A DNA stretch of 64,000 nt from Patiriisocius sp047730165 (GCF_047730165.1 NZ_CP159834.1:1054001-1118000); one strand, 5' to 3'. Shown: positions 1 to 9,283, counted from the stretch's first letter. The notes: generated by a model not told the origin, from the letters alone. Numbers and translations are program-made.

Positions 1-1509
1 GGAGACTAGCGTAATATGAATATTACGATTTTTTGCTTTTAACGCAAAATCCTGTAAGATCTCAACAACGTCTAAGTCTAAAAATCTAGTTTTTCTAACA
101 TCTAGTTCTAAGTGTGAGTTTTCTGGTAAACTATCTAACTCATTTAATATGGCGGCTTTATTAAAAAAGGTCACCTCTTCTGCTAGTGTCATTTTTAACT
201 TTTGAACCCCGTTGCTCATATCTTCGATATGTAAAAAATGAGAATTATTGAAACTCTTATATAAAACAACAACAATTCCTACCGCAAGACCAAGTGCTAT
301 TCCTATTAATAAATCTGTAAATACAATACCGACTACGGTCACGATGTATGGAACAAATTGTTTCCACCCTGCTTTATACATGCTTTTAAAAGTAGCAGGC
401 TTTGCTAGCTTATATCCCACGATTAAAAGTATCGCGGCTAACACAGAAAGAGGAATGAAATTAAGTAATCCAGGAATTAAAATTACCGATATCAATAACA
501 AGAAACCGTGAATAATCGCAGACATTTTAGTCTTTCCTCCAGATTGTACATTAGCAGAGCTACGCACAATTACTTGTGTTATAGGCAATCCTCCTACAAG
601 TCCTGATAAAATATTACCTGTACCTTGCGCAATGAGCTCCCTGTTTGTAGGGGTAACTCTTTTTTCTGGGTCTAATTTATCAGTAGCCTCTACACATAAT
701 AAAGTTTCAAGACTAGCGACTAAGGCAATCGTAAAACCAGTAATCCAGACACCTGTTTCTGTAATAGCAGAAAAGTTAGGAAAACTAAACTGCCCAATAA
801 ATGATTCAATGCTGTCTGGAATAGGTACTTGAACTAAATGATTAGCATTGATGCCTAGCGAACTACCCTTCATAAATATAACATATAGAATCCCTGCAGC
901 AACCGCTACTAATGGCCCTTGTATTATCGTGAAAAACTTCCCTTTTTTAGAAAGTATATTACTCCAGACTAATAAAATCCCCAATCCAATTAACGCGATG
1001 ATGGTTGCACTTAGATTGACTTGGTTTAATGCTATAAATATTTCAGAAAACGTATTCTCACCATCTACTTGAAAGAAAGAAAAGTCTCCTTCTGGATCTG
1101 AGTCATACCCAAAAAAGTGCGGAATTTGCTTTAGAATAATAATTATTCCTATTCCGGTGAGCATTCCTTTTATCACAGAGGATGGAAAGTAATACCCAAT
1201 CACCCCGGCCTTTAAGAAGCCAAAGATTAATTGAATAACACCCCCTATAACGACTGCCATTAAAAAGTTCTCAAAACCTCCTAAGGTTGTGATAGCTGTT
1301 AAAACTATAGCAGAAAGACCGGCAGCTGGACCGCTCACTCCTATTTGCGAGCCGCTTAAGGCTCCTACGATAACACCGCCGATAATTCCCGCAATTAATC
1401 CTGAAAATAAGGGCGCGCCGCTTGCGAGGGCTATTCCTAAACAAAGTGGAAGCGCAACAAAAAATACTACGATACTCGCTGGAATATCGCTCTTTAAATT
1501 TTTAAACAT
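1..1509 (-). CDS. SulP-family anion permease, 3' end outside window
   Basis: Reading leftward from an ATG at 1509, the frame stays open for 503 codons to the window edge, so the C-terminus is missing. The start MFKNLKSDIPASIVVFFVAL and the following LPLCLGIALASGAPLFSG and GLIAGIIGGVIVGALSGSQI stretches are typical of SulP (SLC26) inner-membrane transporters, which move sulfate, bicarbonate or other anions. About ten or more hydrophobic segments follow. The last visible part, from about residue 440, looks like the beginning of a cytoplasmic STAS domain (HLELDVRKTRFLDLDVVEIL). In marine bacteria such proteins are often bicarbonate or sulfate carriers; the substrate cannot be told from sequence. 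No partner gene such as a carbonic anhydrase is visible on this side. The plus-strand frames in this interval are shadows. Confidence 0.93.
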   Translation of the reverse strand, partial: MFKNLKSDIPASIVVFFVALPLCLGIALASGAPLFSGLIAGIIGGVIVGALSGSQIGVSGPAAGLSAIVLTAITTLGGFENFLMAVVIGGVIQLIFGFLKAGVIGYYFPSSVIKGMLTGIGIIIILKQIPHFFGYDSDPEGDFSFFQVDGENTFSEIFIALNQVNLSATIIALIGLGILLVWSNILSKKGKFFTIIQGPLVAVAAGILYVIFMKGSSLGINANHLVQVPIPDSIESFIGQFSFPNFSAITETGVWITGFTIALVASLETLLCVEATDKLDPEKRVTPTNRELIAQGTGNILSGLVGGLPITQVIVRSSANVQSGGKTKMSAIIHGFLLLISVILIPGLLNFIPLSVLAAILLIVGYKLAKPATFKSMYKAGWKQFVPYIVTVVGIVFTDLLIGIALGLAVGIVVVLYKSFNNSHFLHIEDMSNGVQKLKMTLAEEVTFFNKAAILNELDSLPENSHLELDVRKTRFLDLDVVEILQDFALKAKNRNIHITLVS

Positions 1510-1524
1510 ATGGTATATTTTTAA

Positions 1525-1572
1525 CTCACCTGAGAGGTGAGGGTATGATAAATGAGTACCTACAGAAGGTAC
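1525..1572. repeat. Two small tandem hairpins upstream of the SulP gene
   Basis: Two inverted repeats stand side by side: CTCACCT/AGGTGAG with a 3-base loop (1525-1541) and GTACCT/AGGTAC with a 5-base loop (1556-1572). They lie between the start of the SulP gene and the 3' end of the small gene to the right. They could be a terminator for the small gene or a 5'-leader structure of the transporter mRNA. Neither is followed by a clear T-tract, so the role is open. Confidence 0.4.
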
Positions 1573-1590
1573 AATTTGTTACAAGAAATT

Positions 1591-1896
1591 CTATGCTTGT
1601 TCTGGTGGAGGTAATACTATGGATCTAACTAAATCTTGCATGGATCCCAAATAACGAAACGAATCTTCTCTACGGGAAGTAAAATCTGAGCTATCACTAA
1701 AACTGAAAACTAAAACATTCAGTTTCTTTTCTTCAAGTTCTTCAAGTCCTTTCTTTGCTTCTTTTTCAGACTCTTCATCGCCTATGTTTTGAGAAGTTTC
1801 GATACCTAGATCAACATTTATAATTTCCATCAAAGCCGGGGCTAAAATAGAAAGCGACAATAAGATTGCCATTAATATGTGAGAATAGGTTTTCAT
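1591..1896 (-). CDS. Small hypothetical membrane-anchored or secreted protein (101 aa)
   Basis: I do not recognise a named family. Residues 1-22 (MKTYSHILMAILLSLSILAP) form a signal peptide or membrane anchor, followed by an acidic, Glu/Lys-rich middle (about residues 40-57) and a C-terminus with a proline run. A protein of this size with this layout is plausible in Flavobacteriaceae, but no motif points to a function. It stands alone downstream of batE, about 57 bases away and in the same direction, so it may be co-transcribed with the bat operon. Confidence 0.6.
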   Translation of the reverse strand: MKTYSHILMAILLSLSILAPALMEIINVDLGIETSQNIGDEESEKEAKKGLEELEEKKLNVLVFSFSDSSDFTSRREDSFRYLGSMQDLVRSIVLPPPEQA

Positions 1897-1953
1897 AGCT
1901 TGTTTAATAAAACTTGAGCAAAATTAAACAAAAAAAGGATTATTAAATATTTT

Positions 1954-2733
1954 TTATAATGCCTTTAACGTTTCCAAAGGCATCCATCCCTCTTTGCCGT
2001 TTGCAATTCGAATTTCGCACCAGTCACCTTGTTCTATAAGTATATCTACCTTAGTACCTTCGTGAAGTTCAAAGCTGGTTTCACTCCCCAAACTAGCTTC
2101 GGTTTTTATCTCTACACGTTCTGCAAAAACAATAGCGGGTTGATCTTTATTCACATTGTTATAGGTAGAATAGGCAAGCGCAACTGAAGTAAAGAGTAAT
2201 ATAAACCCAGCGATTGAAGTCACTAAAAACAGACGTTTTTGAGCACTGCCTCCAACGAAATAATACAACAGAAATGCAAGAACACAAGCCATAGAAAGTG
2301 CCACAGCGATCATAGCCCAAGTCTCAAAAGTTGCGATGGAGTATAGGCGTTCATAGGTTTTGGTTACAAAGTTTTTAGGCAAGGCTTCTATGGCATCTAC
2401 ACGCCCGTTATGCGCAAAGCCAAGATTGTTTTTAATGGCCGCATCATTAGGGGCAAGCTGCAGTGCCTTCTCATAATAATAGATGCTGGGCGCCACCTTA
2501 TTTATCTTGTAATAAGCGTTCCCAAGATTATAATAAAGCGCCGCACTTTCATTACCTGTCTTCTCTATCAGCTTCCAAGAATCAATAGATTGCTGGTATT
2601 GTTCCGCTGTATATTGCTTCGTACCTTGCTTAAAAAGAACGTTATTTTTTTGTGCTTCAGAAATACCAATAACACCCAAAAATAGTGAGGCAAAAAGAAA
2701 TAGGGTGCGGGTATGTCTTGTTAAAAACTCCAT
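1954..2733 (-). CDS. batE: BatE-like TPR and SH3-domain membrane protein
   Basis: Last gene of the moxR-bat cluster. A signal peptide ends near residue 27 (GISEAQ). Two TPR units follow at about residues 30-105 (ALYYNLGNAYYKINK; YYYEKALQLAPNDAAIKNNL), then two membrane segments (about 138-160 and 168-188) and a C-terminal bacterial SH3-like domain (about 200-259) with the GDWCEIRIANGKEGWMP pattern. This order matches BatE of the Bacteroides aerotolerance operon. Its start codon shares one base with the batD stop (TAATG), which implies translational coupling. It probably acts in the periplasm and inner membrane as a scaffold. The biochemical role of Bat proteins is still unclear. Confidence 0.9.
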   Translation of the reverse strand: MEFLTRHTRTLFLFASLFLGVIGISEAQKNNVLFKQGTKQYTAEQYQQSIDSWKLIEKTGNESAALYYNLGNAYYKINKVAPSIYYYEKALQLAPNDAAIKNNLGFAHNGRVDAIEALPKNFVTKTYERLYSIATFETWAMIAVALSMACVLAFLLYYFVGGSAQKRLFLVTSIAGFILLFTSVALAYSTYNNVNKDQPAIVFAERVEIKTEASLGSETSFELHEGTKVDILIEQGDWCEIRIANGKEGWMPLETLKAL

Positions 2734-4562
2734 TAATGTATTTCCTTATCTATGGTTGAAATGATACGCACCGCCTTGTCATAATCTTCCTTGATTGTTA
2801 CATCAGTAGAGGGAGTATATCGTGCAAATTCACAGCTCTTGAGTAGCAAATTAAACTCACCAACGGTTGTTTGAGAAACATTGCGCTCCTTTAACAATTG
2901 AGCAATACGTTCTTTAGACATCTCTGTTGTTTCTATATCGAGCTTGGCTTTGAGATAATTATGCATCGCCCGCTCCATAGACTCATAAAAAGCTTCTTTA
3001 TTTTTTAGATTTTTCTTAGCCTCACCCAAGAATTTTCTGGCGAGTTTATTGGCGTTTCGCAGCCTGTTTCCATCTACATCTGCAAGGCGTTTGTCTCTCG
3101 CTCTCACTGCAATTAAAAATAAAGGAATCAATAAAAACGGACCTCCCACTAAAGACCAAAATAGTGTAGACTTAAAGAAAAGTTCCTTCTCCATAGGTTC
3201 AAAAGTTGTAGCGAGTTTGATGTTCTTAAATTGATTATTGTCAGCGTCCAAAGTGTCATTTGCTGCACCATTTGCCGCAACTGCATTATTAGTTGGACCT
3301 TCCGGAACGTCAATTACAATTTCTTTAGAGATTAATGTTTTATAGGTTTCTGTCTTTGGGTCAAAATAAGAAAAAGTAATAGGACGAACAGGATACTGTC
3401 CTTTAAACTGGGGTACCACTGTATACTTTTCTGAAATTGTACCTTGCATTCCATTGGTTTTTACTTGCACACTATTTGTTCTTTCTGGCTCATATACTTC
3501 AAGACTGCTAGGTAAATTTACCTTTGGCAGCCCCATTAATTTTAGGTTTCCGTTTCCTGTTATTTTTACATCTAGTTCCAAAGACTCATTTGCGTTAAGC
3601 TGCTTTTTGTTAGTGTCCATGTACAGCGAAAACTCACCAACGGCATCTGTAAAATCGTCCGGCCTATTTTCTAGAGGCAATGGACGTACTTGGATCGTTC
3701 TTCTTCCTGCAGAAATTGTTTTGTTTACACGATTAGGAATGGGGCGATTAAAAAAGTCTCTCCTTCTAGAAGGAACGTCAATAGGTACATTTAGGGTAAG
3801 GGGTTCTATGTTAAGTTCGCCTATTTTTTGTGGATATAAAACGGTGCTTCTTAGAATAACATAGCGGTATTCTTCTCCTTTATATTGACCATTATAAATA
3901 GTGTAATCTCCACGGGCATCTATATTCTGACTCCAGAAATCTTCATATTTTGGAGACTCCACTTCTTGCCAAGCACTCGTAATACTTACATCTTTAGAAA
4001 CATATAGTTTATATACAACGGTGATTCCTTCGTTTAAGAATGGATTACTATCAGAGACTTCTGCCACGAGATGCACCGCCGCATTTGCAACGTAGTCTGG
4101 ATTGCTTGCATCTTGAGGAGCGGTACTTTGTTTCGTAACTTCTATAACCACAGGCTCAGAAGCATAGGTCTGTCCATTAATAAAAATAGTGGCAGTACCT
4201 AAGACTGTTTTACCTAATTTTTGCGGCGATAGAAAATAAGAATATTTTTTAGAATAACTTCGTTTCCCATTAAAGTAAGAGTTGCTAATAGAAGTGTTAG
4301 GACCTCCCACGACTAAGAATCCATCAAAGTCTGGCGGCGAAAAATTATCGCCATCTCGATTCATCGAAAAATCAACACGCAAGCGTTCATTAATTCCCAG
4401 CTTTTGCTTGCTTACTTTTGCCTCAAACGTGACGTCCTGAGCAAACGAGTTGACGCTGCCCAAAAAGAATAATAATATTACGAGGTACTTCCTTTTCAAT
4501 TTTTCAATTTTTACTTCCGACTTCCGACTTCCGACTTCGGACTTCCACTGCCCACTGCCCAC
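2733..4562 (-). CDS. batD: BatD, oxygen-tolerance family protein
   Basis: A 609-residue BatD-type protein: an N-terminal signal peptide (KRKYLVILLFFLGSVNSFAQ), a long periplasmic region of several beta-sandwich domains (about 45-450), one membrane segment (about 478-500, LVGGPFLLIPLFLIAVRA) and a cytoplasmic helical tail. The ATG at 4562 adds 21 odd residues (MGSGQWKSEVGSRKSEV...) that are encoded by a short tandem repeat; the signal peptide fits better with a TTG start at 4499. I keep the longer form because both are open. The gene lies 19 bases after batC and overlaps batE by one base. BatD has been linked to aerotolerance and stress survival in other bacteria; its partners are the VWA proteins encoded just upstream. 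Confidence 0.88.
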   Translation of the reverse strand: MGSGQWKSEVGSRKSEVKIEKLKRKYLVILLFFLGSVNSFAQDVTFEAKVSKQKLGINERLRVDFSMNRDGDNFSPPDFDGFLVVGGPNTSISNSYFNGKRSYSKKYSYFLSPQKLGKTVLGTATIFINGQTYASEPVVIEVTKQSTAPQDASNPDYVANAAVHLVAEVSDSNPFLNEGITVVYKLYVSKDVSITSAWQEVESPKYEDFWSQNIDARGDYTIYNGQYKGEEYRYVILRSTVLYPQKIGELNIEPLTLNVPIDVPSRRRDFFNRPIPNRVNKTISAGRRTIQVRPLPLENRPDDFTDAVGEFSLYMDTNKKQLNANESLELDVKITGNGNLKLMGLPKVNLPSSLEVYEPERTNSVQVKTNGMQGTISEKYTVVPQFKGQYPVRPITFSYFDPKTETYKTLISKEIVIDVPEGPTNNAVAANGAANDTLDADNNQFKNIKLATTFEPMEKELFFKSTLFWSLVGGPFLLIPLFLIAVRARDKRLADVDGNRLRNANKLARKFLGEAKKNLKNKEAFYESMERAMHNYLKAKLDIETTEMSKERIAQLLKERNVSQTTVGEFNLLLKSCEFARYTPSTDVTIKEDYDKAVRIISTIDKEIH

Positions 4563-4571
4563 TGATACTGC
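4513..4571. repeat. Short tandem repeats between batC and batD
   Basis: The plus strand shows the heptamer CTTCCGA repeated three times and then degenerating (CTTCGGA, CTTCC), followed by three copies of ACTGCCC/ACTGCCCA. On the coding strand this reads as GGAAGTC and GGGCAGT units. The repeat spans the intergenic gap and the first codons of the annotated batD frame. Units of seven bases are not a multiple of three, so copy-number change would shift the reading frame if the upstream ATG is used. Confidence 0.7.
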
Positions 4572-4581
4572 CCATTAAAAA

Positions 4582-5427
4582 CTACCAGTCCTTATCCGTC
4601 TTCACTTTTACTCCTTTTTCTTTCTTAGCATTAATCTTATCCTGCACTTTCTTTTCTTCATTGTTCATTGCTTCCAATAAACTTTTTACTTGCTGAGGAG
4701 ACAGTTTTCCCGGCGTAGGTTGCGGCTGCTGTGGCTGCTCATCTTCCCCCTCTTTTTTGTCCTTAGGCTCGTCAGGCTTCCCTTTATCTTTTTCATCCTC
4801 TCCTTCTTTCTTGTCATCTTTTTTATCGCCTTCGTCCTGCTCGTCTTTGTTTTCTTGATCCTTCTTGTCTTGATCTTCTTTGTTTTCTTGATCCTGGTCC
4901 TTATCATCCCCATTTTCATCTGGAGTAGGCGGTGGTGGGTTCTTCTCTAAAAGCTCTTTTGCAAGCGCTAAGTTATAGCGTGACTCATCATCGGACGGGT
5001 TATTACGTAATGCGTTTTTATAAGCCGCTACCGCTTCTGTGTACATCTTATCCTTCATAAAGGTGTTCCCGAGATTATGAAATGCTTTATGTTTTGACGC
5101 TTTATCTGTTGCAACTTGTGCCGCTTGTTTAAAACGTTGCATCGCAGTTCCATTCATATTTTCATCATAGTAAGCATTCCCAAGATTCAACTTGCCAACT
5201 TCACTTTTTTGATTTAAATCTATCGCTTCTCTATATTGAGCTTCGGCTATTGCAAAATTTTTCTTCTCGATTTGTAAACTCGCATCACTTAATAAAGTGG
5301 CAGCTTCTCTTTGTTCTTTTAGAGCAAGGGCGTCTGTTTCTTCTTGACCAAAGCCAGCAGCGGGAATGAGCATAACGATCATCAAGCCAAGATATTTCCG
5401 AAGTATTACCGATGTTTTTGCTATCAT
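4582..5427 (-). CDS. batC: BatC, TPR protein with highly charged tail
   Basis: A signal peptide or anchor (LGLMIVMLIPAAGFGQ, residues 13-28) is followed by three TPR units between about residues 50 and 160 (YREAIDLNQKSEVGKLNLGN; HNLGNTFMKDKMYTEAVAAY; NALRNNPSDDESRYNLAL). After a Pro-rich hinge, residues 172-240 are almost only Asp, Glu, Lys and Gln, then a short Pro/Gln stretch and a Lys-rich end. This is the usual BatC layout. The gene starts one base after the end of batB and is clearly part of the operon. The charged tail probably is disordered; other frames open through it are low-complexity shadows. Confidence 0.9.
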   Translation of the reverse strand: MIAKTSVILRKYLGLMIVMLIPAAGFGQEETDALALKEQREAATLLSDASLQIEKKNFAIAEAQYREAIDLNQKSEVGKLNLGNAYYDENMNGTAMQRFKQAAQVATDKASKHKAFHNLGNTFMKDKMYTEAVAAYKNALRNNPSDDESRYNLALAKELLEKNPPPPTPDENGDDKDQDQENKEDQDKKDQENKDEQDEGDKKDDKKEGEDEKDKGKPDEPKDKKEGEDEQPQQPQPTPGKLSPQQVKSLLEAMNNEEKKVQDKINAKKEKGVKVKTDKDW

Positions 5428-5428
5428 C

Positions 5429-6466
5429 TTATGCGCGCTTTTCGTTAAACAAATTTAATCTATTAATCCATTTGGTCTTCCGGTCTAATAAGAACACATC
5501 GAATAACAGCAAAAATAGTGCCCCTGCTAAAAACCATTGAAACTGATCTTTAAAATCTGTAAACTGCTTGGCTTCAAACTCCTTTTTGTCCATCCCGTTC
5601 AAGATTGCTTTTACCTCCTCCACAACAGATTGCGTATTCTCTCCATTTATGTATTTTCCATTTCCTTCATCTGCAATCGCTTGAAGCGTTGGTTCTCCGA
5701 GGCGCGTAATCACTATTTGATTTTCCTTATCACGCTTGTAAAACTGTAGGACACCATTACGCTTTATTGGTATTTGCCCTCCTTGTTCTGTCCCTACACC
5801 TATAGCATACACCTTGATTCCATTTTCTGTAGCGGCCTCAATGGCCTTTTTAAAATTGCCTTCGTGATCTTCCCCATCACTAATCACAAATAACACGCGG
5901 TTCTTCTGCTCTTCATCATCAAAATAAGTGGTAGACATCTGCACAGCTTCACTAATCGCTGTTCCCTGTGAAGATACCATATCAGTGTCCATAGCATTTA
6001 AAAATAACTTGGTCGAAGCAAAATCTGTTGTAATAGGTACCTGCGGAAATGCGCTACCAGCATACCCAATAATACCAACACGATCCCCACCAAGCTCATT
6101 AAGAATCTGGGTAATCAATTGCTTAGATTTTTCTAATCGGTTAGGGGCAATATCTTCTGCAAGCATGCTTTTTGAAACATCTAAGGCAAAAACAACATCT
6201 ACACCCTCTCGCTTTACGGTTTCTAGTTTCGTTCCTATTTTTGGATTGACCAAAGCGAAGGTCATACAAGCGATAGCCAAGCATAAAACAAGCACTTTTA
6301 AAATCCCTTTTAGTCTAGAACGAGTAGGACTCAAACGCTCCAATAAAGAAGTGTTAGCAAATTTTTTCTGTGTAGAACGTCTCCACAATTGCACAGCAAA
6401 AAACAAGAGCAGCACCACTGGGATTACCAGCAGGATGTAAAAGTATATGGGTTGTTCGTAATTCAT
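5429..6466 (-). CDS. batB: BatB, von Willebrand factor A domain membrane protein
   Basis: Membrane segments at about residues 8-27 and 57-76 precede a VWA domain (about 88-285) with an intact metal-ion-dependent adhesion site: DVSKS at about residues 94-98, followed by the conserved threonine (PITTDF) and aspartate (SDGEDHEG). A last membrane helix lies at about 309-328 (WFLAGALFLLLFDVFLL). This is the standard BatB build, with the VWA domain facing the periplasm. It follows batA after a 162-base gap that contains a hairpin. The VWA domains of BatA and BatB may bind each other or the large periplasmic part of BatD. Confidence 0.93.
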   Translation of the reverse strand: MNYEQPIYFYILLVIPVVLLLFFAVQLWRRSTQKKFANTSLLERLSPTRSRLKGILKVLVLCLAIACMTFALVNPKIGTKLETVKREGVDVVFALDVSKSMLAEDIAPNRLEKSKQLITQILNELGGDRVGIIGYAGSAFPQVPITTDFASTKLFLNAMDTDMVSSQGTAISEAVQMSTTYFDDEEQKNRVLFVISDGEDHEGNFKKAIEAATENGIKVYAIGVGTEQGGQIPIKRNGVLQFYKRDKENQIVITRLGEPTLQAIADEGNGKYINGENTQSVVEEVKAILNGMDKKEFEAKQFTDFKDQFQWFLAGALFLLLFDVFLLDRKTKWINRLNLFNEKRA

Positions 6467-6508
6467 TTTTTATTCTGCTACTGCGCAGCGTTTATTTATA
6501 TTTTTTTG

Positions 6509-6552
6509 GAGAATGAGCTCTTACTCCCACCCAAAAAGGGTGGCTTATTCTC
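6509..6552. repeat. Intergenic hairpin between batA and batB
   Basis: Nested inverted repeat: outer arms GAGAAT (6509-6514) and ATTCTC (6547-6552), inner arms CCACCC (6527-6532) and GGGTGG (6538-6543) around a five-base A/T loop. It sits in the largest gap inside the leftward bat operon and is followed on the transcribed strand by an A-rich stretch rather than a T-tract. It could be a processing or attenuation element that sets the ratio of upstream to downstream Bat proteins. Confidence 0.45.
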
Positions 6553-6626
6553 AATACTTAGTCAATTTAGATTTTTTTGCCATCTTCAGCGCCTAGGGTA
6601 ACAAAAAAAAGTCACTACATAATCAT

Positions 6627-7631
6627 TTAAACAAAACTTCTAAAAACAGTATATCTTAATAACAACTCAAACCCTAAAATACATAATCCAAAGATTGCCC
6701 AAGGTCTAAACTGCTCTTCGTAACTGGTGTACTTAAACTCTTCTATATCTGTCTTTTCTAGTTTGTTGATCTCTTCGTATATCTCGTTGAGCTTGGTGTT
6801 GTTGGTTGCTCTAAAGTATTTTCCGCCTGTGGTCTTTGCGATTTCTTTTAAGAGTGCTTCATCAATCTTTACAGGCTGATTTCCATATCTAAATCTTCCG
6901 TTTTGGTCTATCCCTATTGGAGAAGACGCCATGCCGTTTGTTCCTAATCCTATGGTGTACACTTTAATGCCAAACTCAACTGCAAGCTCACTTGCAATTT
7001 TAGGGTCTATAAAGCCGCTATTATTCTCTCCATCTGTCAATAAAATAATCACCTTGCTTTTTGCCGTGCTTTCTTTTAGTCTATTAACTGCTGTAGCAAG
7101 TCCCATCCCGATGGCGGTACCTCCTTCTATAATACTATTGTATTCAATACTATTTAATGAAGATAACACCACTGTTTTGTCACTTGTTAGCGGTGTTTTT
7201 GTGTAGCTCTCTCCTGCATATTCTACAAGACCAATGCGGTCATTAGGGCGGCTATTAATAAAACGCGCAGCTACTAGTTTTAATGCTTGTAATCGGTCCG
7301 GTTTTAAATCTCGGGCGAGCATACTAGCAGAAACGTCAATCGCCATCACAATGTCAATTCCCTTGGTTGTTTTTACGCGCGTAGATTCATCTACAAACCG
7401 CGGTCTTGCTATGGCTACTATGATGGCAGATATCGCCAATAAGCGCAATATGAAAAGTAAAGGGCGCAACTTAGCTAGCCAATTTTTTCCTGTCTTAAAC
7501 CCTTTTATACTCGAAATTTTAAGCGTCGCTGTTTGTTGCTTTCGCTTAAAAAAGTACCATAGCAAGAGCAGCGGCAGTACTAAGAACAGCCAGAAATACT
7601 CAGGATTTACAAACTCGAAAGTGTCAAACAT
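6627..7631 (-). CDS. batA: BatA, von Willebrand factor A domain membrane protein
   Basis: Starts with a membrane segment (YFWLFLVLPLLLLWYFF, residues 12-28), then a second (about 56-75, LLFILRLLAISAIIVAIARP), then a VWA domain (about 88-285). The metal site is intact: DVSAS at about 94-98, TPLTSDK and TDGENNSG further on. A C-terminal hydrophobic helix (FGLCILGFELLLRYTVF) closes the protein. Length and domain order match BatA. The start codon overlaps the stop of the upstream gene by one base. BatA is expected to sit in the inner membrane with its VWA domain in the periplasm, working with the MoxR ATPase and BatB. Confidence 0.93.
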   Translation of the reverse strand: MFDTFEFVNPEYFWLFLVLPLLLLWYFFKRKQQTATLKISSIKGFKTGKNWLAKLRPLLFILRLLAISAIIVAIARPRFVDESTRVKTTKGIDIVMAIDVSASMLARDLKPDRLQALKLVAARFINSRPNDRIGLVEYAGESYTKTPLTSDKTVVLSSLNSIEYNSIIEGGTAIGMGLATAVNRLKESTAKSKVIILLTDGENNSGFIDPKIASELAVEFGIKVYTIGLGTNGMASSPIGIDQNGRFRYGNQPVKIDEALLKEIAKTTGGKYFRATNNTKLNEIYEEINKLEKTDIEEFKYTSYEEQFRPWAIFGLCILGFELLLRYTVFRSFV

Positions 7632-9283
7632 TACTTTTCTCCTTGTGTTAATTCTATCTCTAGACTATTAATAATTCGCTCTACTATTTGCTTCGCATAC
7701 AGGTTTTGTTTGTTGTTTACAATTACCACTTGTTGCAAAGCACCTGGTTGTCCAAATACCACATATTGATATTCTTGTTCTCTAAAACCACTACCTTTTT
7801 TAATATTAAAAGTACCTATGGCTCGCACTCCAGCAATTCCGTTAGGGGTTTCAAAGGCATCCTTCTTTACAATAAAGTTAGAAGCACCACCTAGTTCTAT
7901 TTTATTTAATCCAGCTTCAATAGTCGCATCTGGATCTATTTTTTGTTCGCTGTTATATTGTATGGTGTTTACCATAATGTATAAATCATCTGTGAGACTT
8001 CCATAGGCAAACGCGTCTGTAGACTTTATCGCCGCCTGCTCATTCTCTTCATATTCCATAGGAACACGGATAAGCACTTCTGGTGTTTCCATAATAACAG
8101 AAGGAATCCCGTATTCACTTTTTACCCAACGATCTTCTTGAAGTTCCCGCATATCGTTTCCGAAGACAAAATCACGAACGGCACTGTAGCCATAAACTCC
8201 TATTCCAATCGCTATGGCGAAGAGCCCAGCAATTAGTATTGATCCAATAGCAATCATCCAATTTTTACGAATTCTTTTTTTATACTGCTCCTCCTTATAA
8301 AGCTCGTCTTCTAGCAGTTCTTCCTCCGTAGGTTCTGGGATAGCCTCATGTGTATCGTTGATAATCAGCTCTAAGGTTCTTCTATCTGCTTCAAGCTGTC
8401 CAGAGGCTTGTTGCATTTTTGCAAACTTCACAAGATCGGCGCGTTTTAGAACTAATTCTAAGTCTTTGATCATCGTGGCATCAAAGTCAAAATGACCCAA
8501 TTTTTTGTGAGCGCTAAGACGTTCTATCAGTTCATCTGTTGTGCTTTCTAAAGCCATATCGTCAACTTCGCGATCCAGATATCTCTTTACAATTTCGGTA
8601 AGAATGGAGTAATATTCTTTGCTTTTATTCTGAATTAATAATTGAGAATCGTCTAGTTTATGCAAGGCATCAATCGCTTCTTCATAAGGTGGCAAGTCTT
8701 CTTCTTGAGCTTCCCGTAGTTTTTTTCTTCGGAAGAAAATATAAGCGACTGCTCCTATTAATGCTAGAATAGGCAACAACCAAAGGAGTAATTTAAGAAA
8801 ATCGAAAGGAGGCGAATCTACATCTATTTTGTCCTTGATTGTAAACATTTTTTGCTTGGTAGTATCCACTAACACATCGCGGACTTCCACCGTCATGGTG
8901 TCTGTTTTAAATTGCTTGTTATTGATAATCACCCGCTGTGCAGGAATCTGATAGCGACCAGAATCAAACTGAGTTAAGCCATATTTTTTAATAAAGCGAT
9001 AGCGAGAATTATTGAGAATGGTATCAAGTTTATAAGACTCAATTACCTCCATTGGTAAAAACTGCTGTCCTTCTGGAAACACTACAAGATCTGTTGTGTC
9101 TGCCTCCACGATCATGGTGTAGGTTAATTCTTCCCCAATTCTTATAGAAGTCGTGTCAAGAGTTGCTTGCACTTGCCCAAAAGATGAAAAAGATGTAAAC
9201 AAGAATAGCCCAGCAACTGCGAAGTTTTGAAAAAACGCCATTCTTTTAAACCGTGTATTTAAAATCGCCCCTCTAACTTCCAT
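7631..9283 (-). CDS. BatD-like membrane protein of the moxR-bat operon (550 aa)
   Basis: A gene always seen between the DUF58 protein and batA in Flavobacteriaceae, usually without a name. A signal peptide ends near residue 36 (FSSFGQ; the true start could be the ATG at 9241). A periplasmic beta-domain (about 40-155) resembles the BatD N-terminus. A membrane helix follows at about 168-186 (LLLWLLPILALIGAVAYIFF), then a cytoplasmic helical region (about 195-330), a second helix at about 345-370, and a C-terminal alpha/beta domain (about 395-550). One-base overlaps join it to both neighbours. It likely links the MoxR/DUF58 pair to the VWA proteins; this is inference from context. Confidence 0.8.
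   Translation of the reverse strand: MEVRGAILNTRFKRMAFFQNFAVAGLFLFTSFSSFGQVQATLDTTSIRIGEELTYTMIVEADTTDLVVFPEGQQFLPMEVIESYKLDTILNNSRYRFIKKYGLTQFDSGRYQIPAQRVIINNKQFKTDTMTVEVRDVLVDTTKQKMFTIKDKIDVDSPPFDFLKLLLWLLPILALIGAVAYIFFRRKKLREAQEEDLPPYEEAIDALHKLDDSQLLIQNKSKEYYSILTEIVKRYLDREVDDMALESTTDELIERLSAHKKLGHFDFDATMIKDLELVLKRADLVKFAKMQQASGQLEADRRTLELIINDTHEAIPEPTEEELLEDELYKEEQYKKRIRKNWMIAIGSILIAGLFAIAIGIGVYGYSAVRDFVFGNDMRELQEDRWVKSEYGIPSVIMETPEVLIRVPMEYEENEQAAIKSTDAFAYGSLTDDLYIMVNTIQYNSEQKIDPDATIEAGLNKIELGGASNFIVKKDAFETPNGIAGVRAIGTFNIKKGSGFREQEYQYVVFGQPGALQQVVIVNNKQNLYAKQIVERIINSLEIELTQGEK

Noticed and set aside
248..1540. Several plus-strand open frames of 60-90 codons
   Set aside because: They mirror the minus-strand SulP transporter and have compositions without recognisable domains.
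3454..3864. Plus-strand open frame of 136 codons inside batD
   Set aside because: A shadow of batD; no signal or motif, and it opposes a complete family protein.
4686..4950. Lys/Arg-rich and Phe/Leu-rich open frames over the batC tail
   Set aside because: Other frames of a low-complexity Asp/Glu/Lys coding stretch; composition artefact.
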